A stretch of DNA of 64,000 nt from positions 1 to 64,000 of the forward strand of contig JAMLHF010000019.1 of assembly GCA_023957275.1 (NCBI GenBank), written 5' to 3'. Within the stretch, counting starts at the first letter, position 1; each line of letters begins with the position of its first letter. This stretch comes from Lentimicrobium sp. GTDB taxonomy: Bacteria > Bacteroidota > Bacteroidia > Bacteroidales > Lentimicrobiaceae. Shown piece by piece: positions 8,843 to 18,443 of the stretch. Below the pieces are notes generated by a model that worked only from the letters and a program-made list of their open reading frames with translations, was not told the DNA's origin and did no database searches. The position numbers and the translations under genes are program-made.

Positions 8843-10000
8843 TTAATCCTGCGGAATGCTCCACAGCAGCAATTGATTTCCGAAAGTTGCAAGAATGGAC
8901 TTGTCTCCCGGCAGGAACTCAAAGAAGACCCTTCCGTCGGAAGGAAAATCCAGCTTACTGATGCCTTCCAGCACCCGTGAGCTCATTTCTAACCTGTGCA
9001 GCACATTTCCGGTTGCGGCATCATGGATGCGGAGTTCAGGAAATTTGCTCCAGCTGACCACACCCATATACTTCCCATCATGACTCTTGCGAAAAGCCGG
9101 TTCATAGTTTGAATTTGAAGGGAAAACAGTCCGCGTACTTTTAAAACCCACGGCATCGATCACACTTATAAAGTTCTGACGCCCCGAAACAGCCGTCGCA
9201 GCTTTGGTATAAGGAATACTCAGGCAATAAAGCTCCTTCCCGTCGGCTGACCACTCCAGCCGGTAAACATTATCATAATAATCATTTACGGTAGCGACAA
9301 GTGAAAAATCCGAAGCACTGAAAACAGATACCAGTTGTTTGAATTTAAGAATAGATTTCAACGCCTTCGGGTCTTTCCGGAGTTGAGGATCGTTTTTCAG
9401 ATATGCTTCCGAAGGCCGGTGTGACACTGCAATATACCTGCCATCCGGACTGATTTCCAAGCTATTGGTTGCGGCTTTAATGGTTTTCCTATCTGTAATT
9501 AGTCCCGTTTTAAGATTATAGATTTCTAATACATCATCGGTGAGGGCAACTGCAAGTTGTTCATCTGGGGAGATCTTAACATCATGGTATTTCTCAAGCC
9601 TCAGCACCCTTTCACCGGTTATGGCATCAATTATCTCAAAATTCACCTCACGGTCACGGTTTGGCGAAAAATCGAGATAATACAACTGCTGAAGCAGCAA
9701 AAACCTGCCTTTTGATGACCAGCTTACCCTGGCGCCGGCATACCAGTTGCCAACATCAAACTGCCTGATGATCTTCCGGTTGCGGAAATCATATATATAC
9801 AGCGGAAAACCCTGAGTACAGGCAATGGCCATCAACTGCTGATCAGGCGACATTGCCATACCTGAATGAATGTAACGGTTTTCCGAAACCGCAAATTTCT
9901 CATAATCCGCATTTATTTGCTGTGCGGGTATCCTGTTAAAAGAGGCCACTAAAAGCAACAGAAACAGACAGATACGCAAAGGAGAAAAAGGAACTTGCAT
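8843..10000 (-). CDS. Secreted WD40-like beta-propeller protein
   Basis: A 385-residue exported protein; the signal peptide ends near IPAQQ. Repeated blades follow, with motifs typical of WD40/TolB-like propellers: SPDQQLMAIACTQG, SSKGRFLLLQQL, SPDEQLAVALTDD, SPDGRYIAVSH, SADGKELYCLSI and SHDGKYMGVVSW. There is no sorting domain or lipobox. It has its own promoter (10033-10040) and is separated by 102 bases from the next gene. No function can be assigned beyond a binding or scaffold role. Confidence 0.8.
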   Translation of the reverse strand: MQVPFSPLRICLFLLLLVASFNRIPAQQINADYEKFAVSENRYIHSGMAMSPDQQLMAIACTQGFPLYIYDFRNRKIIRQFDVGNWYAGARVSWSSKGRFLLLQQLYYLDFSPNRDREVNFEIIDAITGERVLRLEKYHDVKISPDEQLAVALTDDVLEIYNLKTGLITDRKTIKAATNSLEISPDGRYIAVSHRPSEAYLKNDPQLRKDPKALKSILKFKQLVSVFSASDFSLVATVNDYYDNVYRLEWSADGKELYCLSIPYTKAATAVSGRQNFISVIDAVGFKSTRTVFPSNSNYEPAFRKSHDGKYMGVVSWSKFPELRIHDAATGNVLHRLEMSSRVLEGISKLDFPSDGRVFFEFLPGDKSILATFGNQLLLWSIPQD

Positions 10001-10032
10001 AAGATTGACTGAGATGACACAGGCATTAATAA

Positions 10033-10040
10033 CAAAGTTA
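10033..10040 (-). promoter_or_regulatory. Promoter -7 box for the WD40-like gene
   Basis: Minus-strand TAACTTTG, an exact TAnnTTTG match 32 bases upstream of the start codon at 10000. No convincing -33 TTTG is present at the usual distance. Confidence 0.5.
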
Positions 10041-10234
10041 AATGCTTTCAGTTGTTTCCGGTTTTAAGGCTGCAAGGTCACCCACAGAAATAAAATGTAA
10101 TCAAATTATAACAAAAGATGGCAGAGGAGACAGCGCTGTTATATATTGTTGTGTTATTCAATGTATTAAATATCTAACCAAAAGATAAGAATGAATAATA
10201 ATCTGTATTCCCTCTATCAGAAAGACAAAGTGAA

Positions 10235-10283
10235 TAAAAAAAAATCCGTAGTGTTCGGTAATAAAATACCTAACAATACGGAT
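10235..10283 (-). terminator. Intrinsic terminator of the TonB-dependent receptor gene
   Basis: On the minus strand ATCCGTA (10277-10283) pairs with TACGGAT (10244-10250). Inner pairs TGTT/AACA and GGTA/TACC lengthen the stem, and nine U residues follow. It lies 60 bases after the stop at 10343. The rest of 10001-10342 holds only the promoter at 10033-10040. Confidence 0.8.
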
Positions 10284-10342
10284 AAGCGGGTTGACAGCAT
10301 AAAATAACCGGTTTCACCGCATTGCCGTCAGCCAATGGAAGT

Positions 10343-12760
10343 TCAGAAAGAGGCCCTGACAGCAATGATAAAATTACGTCCAGGGGCACTGATTCCCGAA
10401 GCGAAGGGACGGTATAGCTGATCAGTGATATTTTCCACTCCCGCATTCAGTGTAAAATTCCTGTTGATATACCAGGCAGCCTTGAAATTCAGGGTAGCCC
10501 AGGCGGGAACGTACGGATTTCCATTTTCATCTTTTGCATAAGGCGCGGCATCCGTCCTTTCGGAGAGTGGCAGATCCTCGTAATCCATCCCGGCATTATA
10601 TTCCGCATACAGATCCAGGCGAAGTTTCGGCCGCTCCCAGGTAACATGCGTACTACCAAAGAACGGTACTGCATGTCGCAAAGGATAATATTTCAGGCTG
10701 TCTTCACTTTGTTCCTCGCCATTCTGCCAGTTAAATACCGTACTCAGGCCGAAGCCCAGTCCCAGATTTGCCTTAAATCCTCCCTGAATGCCGAATACCC
10801 TGGCACGCGTGATATTCTGTATGGCCTGCACCCTGCTTAACTGACCATCATAAAAAATACTGTCGCTGCCGTTATAGATAAAATCGCGACGGGCAAGCGC
10901 ATCTGTCAGCAAAGTATAATAGAGGCTCAGGTCTGCTTTCACGAAATCGCCCATGGTAAAAGCAAGACCACCTTCTGCATTCCATGCGTACTCTGGCTTT
11001 AAGTTAACATTGGGAACGACCACCGAACCGGGTTCAGAATCAAATACTTTGCCGAGGTCGTCGATGTTCGGGGAACGGAAGCCCGTTGAAAAACCGGAAT
11101 AAAATTTCCAGTTTTGCTGCGGACTCCATGTGATCCCAACGCCCCCGTTCAAAGCACCGTTACCAAGTGTTGCTTCGGTAAACGGGAAGGGGAACATACT
11201 GGTGTCAAACGCAGCCTCCATCGCCACATAACTGTAGCGCAACCCTGCATTCAGGATAGTTTTGGCATTCAGGTGTATACGTGCAGTTGAATACATTGCA
11301 TACGACTGCCAGACAGAGCCATCAGGATAGCGGGTATTCACCGGGCTGACCTCTCCTGTTTCAATATGCTTCCGGTTTGCTTCTGAGCCTACTTTGTTGT
11401 AAACCGCTTCTCCACCGTAAAACAGCGTGAGTTTGTCGTTCAGCTTTTTGTCAAGGTCCAGGTTCAATGAAAAGGCATTTACTTCTTCATGCTGATTGCG
11501 CAGCCGTTTGTTGTTCATCTTTCTGTCGTGCCGGCTTTCCCTGTATAACTGGTGCGCAGCCACAATCCTGAACTGATTAAAGATACCCTTGTCACTTCTG
11601 AATTTCGCTGCCAGCCGGTTCATCATCCATTGCTGCGGACCATAGTACCACTCGGCATTTACCAGGTTTTGTTCTTCACCGGTAAGATAGAGCCGGTCGT
11701 ATCGGGGAGCATCGGAAGTACCGGAATAATAGAAAGAATAATCCAGTTCAGCGTTAGCGGAAGGCTTGAAAGCAATTTTCTGAAGCAGGCTGTATTGGGA
11801 GTATCCGGAATAAACCTGCTTCTTAGGGTCTTCATTTTCCACAGTTACATCCACTCCATTTTCCGTTTTCTGATAGACCGGCCGCAGGAAATAGGAATTC
11901 CCGTTTGATCCGGCTTTAAGGTCATCGAAATCAGACCAGGTGGCACTGGTTACAAAAGCCCATTTCTTCTGCCCTGCAGAAAAATCAAAGTGTCCGGTTT
12001 TTTCGAGGTTTGCCGATGAAAAGCGCGCGAAAGCATTGCCTTTAACCGTGGATTTCCCGTTCTGTGAAAAAACGGGTGACAGGGTATGAAAATCCATCAC
12101 CCCGCCTATGGCATCACTTCCATACATCACTGCCCCGGGGCCAAAAAGAATTTCATTACTTTCCACGGCAGCCGCATCAATGGAGATGACATTCTGAAGA
12201 TTTCCTGTCCTGAAAATCGCATTGTTCATCCTGACGCCATCAACCACCAGCATAACCCGGTTGGTTGCAAATCCCCGCAATATCGGCGATCCCCCGGCAA
12301 GCTGGCTTTTCTGAATGTATGCATAACCACCGACACCGAGGAGATCGGCAGCCGTTTGCGGATTGGCAAAGGCAATCTGTTGCATGCCGATTTTCTCAAC
12401 ACGCTGAGGAATTTCCCTTTCATTCTGTTCCCAACGGTTGGCTGAAATAACCACCTCATCCAGGGTGATGCGCAAAACAGCCAGATCGATAAAGAAATTC
12501 AGTTTTTCAGCTTCGGTATAGGAGAGTACCCGCGTCTGGTAACCTATGTGCCTGAAAGTGATGGCTGACGATCCCCTGAAGCCGGAAAAATCTACCTGTC
12601 CCCTGCTGTTGGTCGTTGCCATAACCGCCGGATTTTCCGATATAATGGCAACATTGGCCAGCGGCTGCCCTGTAGTGCGATCCGCAACTGTCAGCTTTTG
12701 AGCCGTCAGGCCTGCCGACAAAAACAGACAGGCCACGGCAATATAGTATTTTATTGACAT
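10343..12760 (-). CDS. TonB-dependent outer-membrane receptor
   Basis: 805 residues: signal peptide (to LTAQ), an N-terminal carboxypeptidase-regulatory-like domain (about 22-100, with TTGQPLANVAI and RGQVDFSGF), a plug domain (about 120-230; GGSPILRGFATNRVMLVVDG, FGPGAVMYGSDAIGGV) and a 22-strand barrel ending in AVRASF. The plug signature is closest to haem/haemoglobin or siderophore-type receptors, but the ligand cannot be read from the sequence. It is preceded by a 25-base inverted repeat (12798-12822) that might be an operator. Confidence 0.92.
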   Translation of the reverse strand: MSIKYYIAVACLFLSAGLTAQKLTVADRTTGQPLANVAIISENPAVMATTNSRGQVDFSGFRGSSAITFRHIGYQTRVLSYTEAEKLNFFIDLAVLRITLDEVVISANRWEQNEREIPQRVEKIGMQQIAFANPQTAADLLGVGGYAYIQKSQLAGGSPILRGFATNRVMLVVDGVRMNNAIFRTGNLQNVISIDAAAVESNEILFGPGAVMYGSDAIGGVMDFHTLSPVFSQNGKSTVKGNAFARFSSANLEKTGHFDFSAGQKKWAFVTSATWSDFDDLKAGSNGNSYFLRPVYQKTENGVDVTVENEDPKKQVYSGYSQYSLLQKIAFKPSANAELDYSFYYSGTSDAPRYDRLYLTGEEQNLVNAEWYYGPQQWMMNRLAAKFRSDKGIFNQFRIVAAHQLYRESRHDRKMNNKRLRNQHEEVNAFSLNLDLDKKLNDKLTLFYGGEAVYNKVGSEANRKHIETGEVSPVNTRYPDGSVWQSYAMYSTARIHLNAKTILNAGLRYSYVAMEAAFDTSMFPFPFTEATLGNGALNGGVGITWSPQQNWKFYSGFSTGFRSPNIDDLGKVFDSEPGSVVVPNVNLKPEYAWNAEGGLAFTMGDFVKADLSLYYTLLTDALARRDFIYNGSDSIFYDGQLSRVQAIQNITRARVFGIQGGFKANLGLGFGLSTVFNWQNGEEQSEDSLKYYPLRHAVPFFGSTHVTWERPKLRLDLYAEYNAGMDYEDLPLSERTDAAPYAKDENGNPYVPAWATLNFKAAWYINRNFTLNAGVENITDQLYRPFASGISAPGRNFIIAVRASF

Positions 12761-12797
12761 TTATAATAGGATTGAGAATTAACAATAAATGCAATAC

Positions 12798-12822
12798 ATC
12801 AGAGGCAAAAAATGCCCCTGAT
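12798..12822. repeat. 25-base inverted repeat upstream of the TonB receptor
   Basis: Arms ATCAG.GGC and GCC.CTGAT, one mismatch, around a short T-rich centre. It sits 38 bases upstream of the receptor start and 28 bases after the stop of the upstream gene. Neither strand has a U tract next to it, so an operator is as likely as a terminator. Confidence 0.4.
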
Positions 12823-12849
12823 AAATATGCTGTTTTAAAAATTCATTAA

Positions 12850-13377
12850 TTATACCGATTGCGGAGGAGGCACATCAATAAAAATACCCGGCTGCTTATA
12901 ATAAAATATAAAAATAGCATCCATTATCAGAAAACCGGAATCGGGCCGTATGTATTCAGCATCAGGAGGGGTAAACAAACCTCCCATCAGCAACAAATAG
13001 AATTGGATGGCTTTGGTGTGTGCCGGATGCCTTGCCGTCTGGCTCTTTGACATACGGTCGAGGTTGGCAAACAACAGGGTTTCCTGATGATCGGTGACAC
13101 AGTACAGCAATCTTGCCCCGTCTGGCGCTATCTCTGATTTTACCACATCGTACATCACTCCTTTATACCTGAATTCGCGGGAATGAATCCAACGAAATTC
13201 ATGAGCATTGTCTTCCGCATACCGGATAACTGAAAGTTCTCCATAAGGAACACCTGCCTTCAGCATCATCTTGATCTCTTTCCTGACTTTTTCTTGTCTC
13301 AGTTTGAAAATAAAGTAATAAGCCGTGCCATTAAAGCACAATGCCAGAAGGAGAAATACCGGGAGTATCTTTTTCAA
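12850..13377 (-). CDS. Hypothetical membrane-anchored protein
   Basis: 175 residues with one N-terminal hydrophobic segment (ILPVFLLLALCFNGTAYYFIF) that is probably an uncleaved anchor, since no clear cleavage site follows. The remainder (EFRWIHSREFRYKGVMYDV, LLYCVTDHQETLLFANLD) would be periplasmic and strand-rich. I recall similar proteins next to TonB receptors in other Bacteroidota, but no name or function. It lies 89 bases upstream of the receptor gene on the same strand, so co-transcription is possible. Confidence 0.65.
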   Translation of the reverse strand: MKKILPVFLLLALCFNGTAYYFIFKLRQEKVRKEIKMMLKAGVPYGELSVIRYAEDNAHEFRWIHSREFRYKGVMYDVVKSEIAPDGARLLYCVTDHQETLLFANLDRMSKSQTARHPAHTKAIQFYLLLMGGLFTPPDAEYIRPDSGFLIMDAIFIFYYKQPGIFIDVPPPQSV

Positions 13378-13518
13378 GAATCAGCGCGTTGTAACATGCA
13401 AATGTAAAGTAAAACAACAGAATATCTTCATGGGTCCGGCCATAAAACGGAATCCGGGCATTTTTTACCGGGAGCAACAGATGCATGATAATCCGGCAGC
13501 CGCTGCCAACGACTTGTG

Positions 13519-14070
13519 TCAGTATCCGGCTTTCAGCAGTATACTTCTTCTGCGCGCAATCAGATCAGAAAGCTCAATCACCATGTCCGGATTCACTTTC
13601 CGGGCCATGGGTAGTATGTAACGCTCCGTCTGCTCGAGGTATGATATAATTTTTGAGGGTTCATGGCTATCCCTGTGTAAATCGGTGAGGTTGCTGATCC
13701 GGTCGGCACATTTAAGGATCAGGGCATTGCGTGTTCCCGTTTCCAGCACACGGGCAAGGTATTCTGCTTTCGTTTCTTCAATCCTGCGGGTTACCTCAAG
13801 CACCAGGTCAACCACCAGAGGCCCGTCGTGATCAATATTTCTGATTTCATCCAACTCGGTTTCAGGGATTTCTTCAAACAGATCGTGAAGCAATGAAGCT
13901 TTAAGCAGGACGGGATCATGCACCAGGTGATAATCAAGCAGAATCCCCAGCGTTGCAAAGGAATGCCTGAACTGGTTGCCCCCGACTTTACGACTTACGC
14001 CCACCAGGGCGGTAGCCTTCAGAATATAAGGCGCAAGCACCAGGTTTCGTAATGATTCCAGATCATTCAT
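13519..14070 (-). CDS. HD-domain phosphohydrolase, MESH1/SpoT-like
   Basis: A 183-residue soluble protein with the metal-binding HD pattern: RHSFATLGILLDYH near residue 35, LLHDLFEE near 60 and the distal KCADRISNL near 126. The fold resembles the hydrolase half of RelA/SpoT and small MESH1 enzymes, so a (p)ppGpp or other nucleotide phosphate substrate is possible but unproven. I use the ATG at 14070, because the longer frame needs a TTG start and adds a segment without family resemblance. It is 51 bases downstream of the RluA gene on the same strand. Confidence 0.78.
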   Translation of the reverse strand: MNDLESLRNLVLAPYILKATALVGVSRKVGGNQFRHSFATLGILLDYHLVHDPVLLKASLLHDLFEEIPETELDEIRNIDHDGPLVVDLVLEVTRRIEETKAEYLARVLETGTRNALILKCADRISNLTDLHRDSHEPSKIISYLEQTERYILPMARKVNPDMVIELSDLIARRRSILLKAGY

Positions 14071-14121
14071 CTTGAGGAAACAGTATATGCGGTATAACGA
14101 CAATAAAGTAAAAAAGTTTCA

Positions 14122-15204
14122 CTATTGGCTTGTCTGATTCTCTCCTCTTCCTGAAACATAGCGTTCCCAGCGATCGAGCAGGGACTGCATATCAGAAGGG
14201 AGTATAGAATCGAAGAACATCTCCTGTCCGGTAACCGGGTGAATAAAACCAAGCGATTTCGCATGAAGTGCCTGACGTGGACAGAGCCGGAAACAATTCT
14301 CAACAAATTTTTTATAAGTACCTGATGTCGTGCCCTTTAATATCTGGTTACCGCCATAACGTTCATCGCTGAAAAGCGGATGACCGAGGTGTTTCATATG
14401 GGCCCTGATCTGATGGGTTCTTCCTGTTTCGAGCCGACATTCGATAAGACTCACATAATTATAACTGCGGAGCACTTTGTAATGGGTAACCGCATGTTTT
14501 CCGTGACTCCCGTCAGGGAACACTGCCATTATCAGGCGGTTGTTCAGGTTTCGTCCGACATGGCCGGTAATGGTTCCTTCATTCTCCCGGGGTGTTCCCC
14601 AGACAATCGCCTGATAGGTCCGCTTAATGGTATGATCAAAAAAATCGCGGGCAATCCTGGTCTGCGCTTCCTCCGTTTTGGCAACAAGAATAATGCCCGA
14701 AGTATCTTTATCGATGCGGTGAACCAGCAACGGCATGGCATCTGGCCCGGCGCCGGGCCGGTGGCGCAGATGCCAGACCAGGGCATTCAGCATGGTTCCA
14801 TCAAAGTTGGCATAACCGGGATGAACAACCATTCCGGCATCCTTATTCACAACAAGCAAATGCTCATCTTCATAAACAATATTGAGCGGGATTTCCTCCG
14901 GCAGCACTTCGGTATCCCTTGGCGGATGAGCCATCACTACGGAGATGACATCCAAAGGCTTAACCCTGTAGTTCTGCCTGACGGGCTCACCATTCACCAG
15001 AATATTTCCTGCTTTGGCGGCTTGCTGAATCTTATTCCTGGAAGCATTTTCGATGCGGATCATCAGAAACTTGTCAATCCGCAGCAAACCCTGACCTTTA
15101 TCTGCTATAATGCGGTGATGCTCGTAAAGTTCGTTCTCTACATTCTCATCGTCCGCGAACTCAGGAGAGTCATGCTCTTCAAAAAAATCTTCGTCTTCCG
15201 GCAT
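14122..15204 (-). CDS. RluA-family rRNA/tRNA pseudouridine synthase
   Basis: 360 residues: an N-terminal S4 RNA-binding domain (about 40-105; RIDKFLMIRI, NKIQQAAKAGNILVNG), then the pseudouridine synthase core with the catalytic-loop motif HRIDKDTSGIIL (Asp near 162), the LIECRLETGRTHQIRAHM motif, and a C-terminal HAKSLGFIHPVTG segment. It belongs to the RluD branch, which modifies large-subunit rRNA, but the exact target cannot be decided here. In the PASTA-T9SS-RluA gene run, 12 bases after the T9SS gene. Confidence 0.92.
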   Translation of the reverse strand: MPEDEDFFEEHDSPEFADDENVENELYEHHRIIADKGQGLLRIDKFLMIRIENASRNKIQQAAKAGNILVNGEPVRQNYRVKPLDVISVVMAHPPRDTEVLPEEIPLNIVYEDEHLLVVNKDAGMVVHPGYANFDGTMLNALVWHLRHRPGAGPDAMPLLVHRIDKDTSGIILVAKTEEAQTRIARDFFDHTIKRTYQAIVWGTPRENEGTITGHVGRNLNNRLIMAVFPDGSHGKHAVTHYKVLRSYNYVSLIECRLETGRTHQIRAHMKHLGHPLFSDERYGGNQILKGTTSGTYKKFVENCFRLCPRQALHAKSLGFIHPVTGQEMFFDSILPSDMQSLLDRWERYVSGRGENQTSQ

Positions 15205-15216
15205 AGGGTATACGCT

Positions 15217-17220
15217 TTACCGGTTGATGATCAGTTTACCCCTGCCGATTACCTGATGATCATCGCTGATCAGCTGCAACAGATAGAAGCCTGCAGGAAG
15301 CATCGTCAAATCCGGCTCACGGGTATAGGCCTGTTGAAAGAGAATTCTGCCGTCAGCACCTGTTACTGTGAGCGTTAAACCATTGGACCTGACTTCATCG
15401 GGCAATTCAATGACTATTTTGCCATCCGCAGAAGGATTTGGGTAAATAATCAATTTTTCCGCTTGCTTTGTTTCCGGGATTCCGACAACTTTCAATTTTC
15501 CCAGCACCGGTCTGATCATCAGGGCTCCTGCGTAAAGACTTTGTCCCCAACCTCCGAAGGTGCGGTAAAAGGTATTCGCCGAGGCATCGTTATTCCAATC
15601 GTAACCGAGGTTCAGGTTATCAGAGGTTGTCTGTTCCCATCCCACATAGAAGATCAGGTTTGGAAAGCGGCCCGGCTCTATTTTGATGATACTGTCAAGC
15701 TTATAGGTATAAAACTGGTTCAGGCTGTCCTCGTATGCCGGTTCATATCCGAAACGGGAATAAATCAGCTCACCCGGCTCACCGAAATAGTCGTTCCAGA
15801 TATTGAGGTAGAAACTTTTCACATTGCCGCCGGTAAGGGTCTGGTTGAAATACATCTGCACGGCGAGCAGCGAATCGGCCCTGTTAAGCCTGAACTTATA
15901 GGCCAGCTGGGCGCCTGCGGGTGTCAGTCCATAACCCGCTTCTGCAGTGCCATCATCATAAGAGAGGTAATTTGCAAAAACCTGAACATTCCTGATGGTG
16001 TCATTCTGCCTCCGGCCCAGGTTGGCCTCGGTATTTACAATATGCGTGGTAGTAAAAGTAACCTTTTCCTGGGTGCCGATCGGGAATACAAAATTTACCG
16101 GCGGGCGTGCAAACGGCTGATGGGTAACATAACCCGAAGTATTGAACGGAGGGATAAAAAAGTTCCCGGCAGAGTAGTAATGAAAGGGGTCCTGATAATC
16201 ACGGGATACCTCATAGCGGTATGATGCATTATAATCAATGCCGTCGAGGTTGGTGATCCGGATATTCAGGCTGTCGCGCATTTCATTTACGAAATTGGCG
16301 CGGTATTGGTTGTAGGGCATGCCTGTATAGTTCAGGAGCATATTCGGCGCTTTGGCTGCGAAGGCCACATCGCGATGCAGCGTATCGTAAATACCCCGGC
16401 CTATATTCAGATAGACATAATCGACGTTCCACTGATCACCGTTGCTTTGCCAATCAGGCAAGATACCACTGGCCAGACTTGCATAGTTTCGAAACCGAAA
16501 ACGGAAATCACCGGTATAAAACCTGGCGCTGTCAAGAACAGGGATGACCACCTGACGGAACCACATGCTGTCACTGGCGTAAAAAGAGTTGAGCGATTGT
16601 CCGGAAGTACTCCATACCTTGCGCCAGCCTTCGAGCAAAACCGTATCCATCACAGTTGTATCAATCCCGTTGATGGTAGTATCCACAGGAAAAATGATGG
16701 TCTGGGTCTCGCCGGGGGCAAGAAATTCCAGCACCAGTGAATCATTTCTGGCAGGCGCATTGCCCCTGCCCTGCGGCTGATAATAGAAGCTGAAGTATAC
16801 AGAATCAGCCCGGGTGATTTTGCGTTTAACCGGTGAAAAAACCGAATCGAGGCGTATGGGCTGCGATGTCAAAAAATCGGCCATAAAAGGAAAAGGGCTC
16901 GCATTACTGTAAAGTCTGCCAAGATGATCAATGGCGTCGAGCGTGGCAACTCCGACAGTTGGCGGGAACATGGCATAATCGTCACTGATAAAGGCATCTG
17001 AATCTGACCATAGTTCCGGATCCGGCAAAACAGACCTTCCGCTGAAATCATCAAAAAAGGGGAGCAATAAGGGAGTAACAACTGTACGCCCGGCATCACG
17101 GTCAACAGATTCCATTTTTACCCTGGGATTGATCTGCAATCCGGTGATAACTTCCTGCGAATAAGAAGACAAGGGTATCAGTAAAAAAATTAAAAGCCTT
17201 ATTGTCGTTCGGTCTATCAT
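15217..17220 (-). CDS. Secreted protein with T9SS type A sorting domain
   Basis: 667 residues from the ATG at 17220, which begins a clean signal peptide (MIDRTTIRLLIFLLIPLSSY). A longer in-frame start would run into the upstream PASTA gene. The body is strand-rich with no recognised enzyme motif (FFDDFSGRSVLPD near 60 is typical of lamin-tail/choice-of-anchor type surface proteins). The last 80 residues form the Por sorting domain: LIIYPNPSADGKIVIEL, GRILFQQAYT, LPAGFYLLQL. Expected at the cell surface. Function unknown; it sits between PASTA and RluA. Confidence 0.85.
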   Translation of the reverse strand: MIDRTTIRLLIFLLIPLSSYSQEVITGLQINPRVKMESVDRDAGRTVVTPLLLPFFDDFSGRSVLPDPELWSDSDAFISDDYAMFPPTVGVATLDAIDHLGRLYSNASPFPFMADFLTSQPIRLDSVFSPVKRKITRADSVYFSFYYQPQGRGNAPARNDSLVLEFLAPGETQTIIFPVDTTINGIDTTVMDTVLLEGWRKVWSTSGQSLNSFYASDSMWFRQVVIPVLDSARFYTGDFRFRFRNYASLASGILPDWQSNGDQWNVDYVYLNIGRGIYDTLHRDVAFAAKAPNMLLNYTGMPYNQYRANFVNEMRDSLNIRITNLDGIDYNASYRYEVSRDYQDPFHYYSAGNFFIPPFNTSGYVTHQPFARPPVNFVFPIGTQEKVTFTTTHIVNTEANLGRRQNDTIRNVQVFANYLSYDDGTAEAGYGLTPAGAQLAYKFRLNRADSLLAVQMYFNQTLTGGNVKSFYLNIWNDYFGEPGELIYSRFGYEPAYEDSLNQFYTYKLDSIIKIEPGRFPNLIFYVGWEQTTSDNLNLGYDWNNDASANTFYRTFGGWGQSLYAGALMIRPVLGKLKVVGIPETKQAEKLIIYPNPSADGKIVIELPDEVRSNGLTLTVTGADGRILFQQAYTREPDLTMLPAGFYLLQLISDDHQVIGRGKLIINR

Positions 17221-17263
17221 ACCTGAAATATTATTTTGAAAGCCTGCGCCATAAAAACAACCA

Positions 17264-18097
17264 TTAAAAAATTGAATCATTGACCACCTCCAGTGTATCA
17301 GCACCCATAGTCTGAAGGTAAGCATCAAAATCGAACTTGTCCGGATCCCTGAAGACCAGACTTACTGTTTGCCCGGCATTCATCAGGAGCCCTTTCACAT
17401 AAGATGGCGTCTGGGTGTATACCCTTGCGTTTCCCGGGTCCGCATCGTCTTCGAAAACTTCCTCTCCGGGCGCCAGATATCTGCTTTCCAGCATTTGCAA
17501 CGCCTCCTGCCTGGTTTTTCCGATCAGGAAAGGCACCTGAAAACGGGCCCCTCCAATGCTCTGGCCAACTTTTAATTCAATCACAGAACCCTTGAGTATC
17601 TCAAAACCGGGTTCAATGGAACTCCCCAGGTAGTATTGCCCGAGTACTGCGTTTGCCGCTATATCCGGCACATAACTTATATTTCCCAGCTTCAGCCCGT
17701 AAGTTTCGAGCGTGGCAGTCGCCTGACGGAGCGAAAGGTCGACAAGGTCGGGCATACTCACCTTTTCGGGCATCACCGCAACAGTAGTCAGGTAAATCTT
17801 CCGGTGCCGCTTAACATTTGAACCCGGCAGCGGATCCTGAATAATTACCGATCCCTTTGGCATTTTTGAGTCATATACTGAATCTACAATAATTACCTCG
17901 AAGTCAGAGATGGTTTCCAACTGGCTTATCTGATCAGGTGTTAAACCTACAAGCGAAGGAACAGCTATGGACTCTCCATGGTGGGTGTACCATTTAAGCG
18001 CCCACAGCACCAGGCTTACAATTAAGACAGTCAGTATCACCGAAACGATGAAATGTCTGACAAAAATACGTGTCTGAATAAATTCAAAAAAGTTCAT
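17264..18097 (-). CDS. PASTA-domain membrane protein
   Basis: 277 residues: a short cytoplasmic N-terminus, one membrane helix (about 15-35; FIVSVILTVLIVSLVLWALK), then three PASTA repeats. These start near VPSLVGLTPDQ (45), MPDLVDLSLRQA (118) and VPFLIGKTRQEA (190), each with the closing hydrophobic strand pair (KIYLTTV, VIELKV, VSLVF). PASTA domains in PknB kinases and PBP2x bind peptidoglycan or beta-lactams; here there is no kinase or transpeptidase part. Facing the D-Ala-D-Ala ligase gene, it probably has a cell-wall-related role. Transcribed from 18195-18202. Confidence 0.9.
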   Translation of the reverse strand: MNFFEFIQTRIFVRHFIVSVILTVLIVSLVLWALKWYTHHGESIAVPSLVGLTPDQISQLETISDFEVIIVDSVYDSKMPKGSVIIQDPLPGSNVKRHRKIYLTTVAVMPEKVSMPDLVDLSLRQATATLETYGLKLGNISYVPDIAANAVLGQYYLGSSIEPGFEILKGSVIELKVGQSIGGARFQVPFLIGKTRQEALQMLESRYLAPGEEVFEDDADPGNARVYTQTPSYVKGLLMNAGQTVSLVFRDPDKFDFDAYLQTMGADTLEVVNDSIF

Positions 18098-18194
18098 TTA
18101 CGCCAACTTATTCCGGAAGACAGATTACGATCAGCTAATTAACCCCCGGACAGGATAATAAACTAACACGCAGATAAATTATTGCGCGTCACTG

Positions 18195-18202
18195 CAAAGA
18201 TA
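18195..18202 (-). promoter_or_regulatory. Promoter -7 box of the PASTA gene
   Basis: Minus-strand TATCTTTG, exact TAnnTTTG, about 95 bases upstream of the PASTA start. A T-rich stretch lies near the -33 distance but is not TTTG. The 18098-18443 gap holds this and the divergent ddl promoter, nothing else that I can see. Confidence 0.5.
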
Positions 18203-18409
18203 TAAATAATTGAGAGGCCTGAAAAACGTCGGATTCTTAAGATTTTGCTCACCGGGTACTACGCACCAGATAACATACGTTTCTTCTGTCAAGAAGTCAA
18301 GCCGTTACATTGCCAGCCTGCCCGGATTTTCCCCTGAACAATGGATCCTGCATAAATACGATGATCAGGATATTTTAAATTTCCGCGCATTCACAAACCG
18401 CATTGTTCT

Positions 18410-18417
18410 TACATTTG
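18410..18417 (+). promoter_or_regulatory. Promoter -7 box of ddl
   Basis: TACATTTG, exact TAnnTTTG, 26 bases before the ATG at 18444. Its position supports the short form of Ddl, because any longer frame would start upstream of transcription. Confidence 0.55.
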
Positions 18418-18443
18418 CAACACTTCACTACAAACGGCCCAAG

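Noticed and set aside
18210..18443. Longer start for D-Ala-D-Ala ligase
   Set aside because: The added 78 residues have no resemblance to Ddl and the promoter lies inside them.
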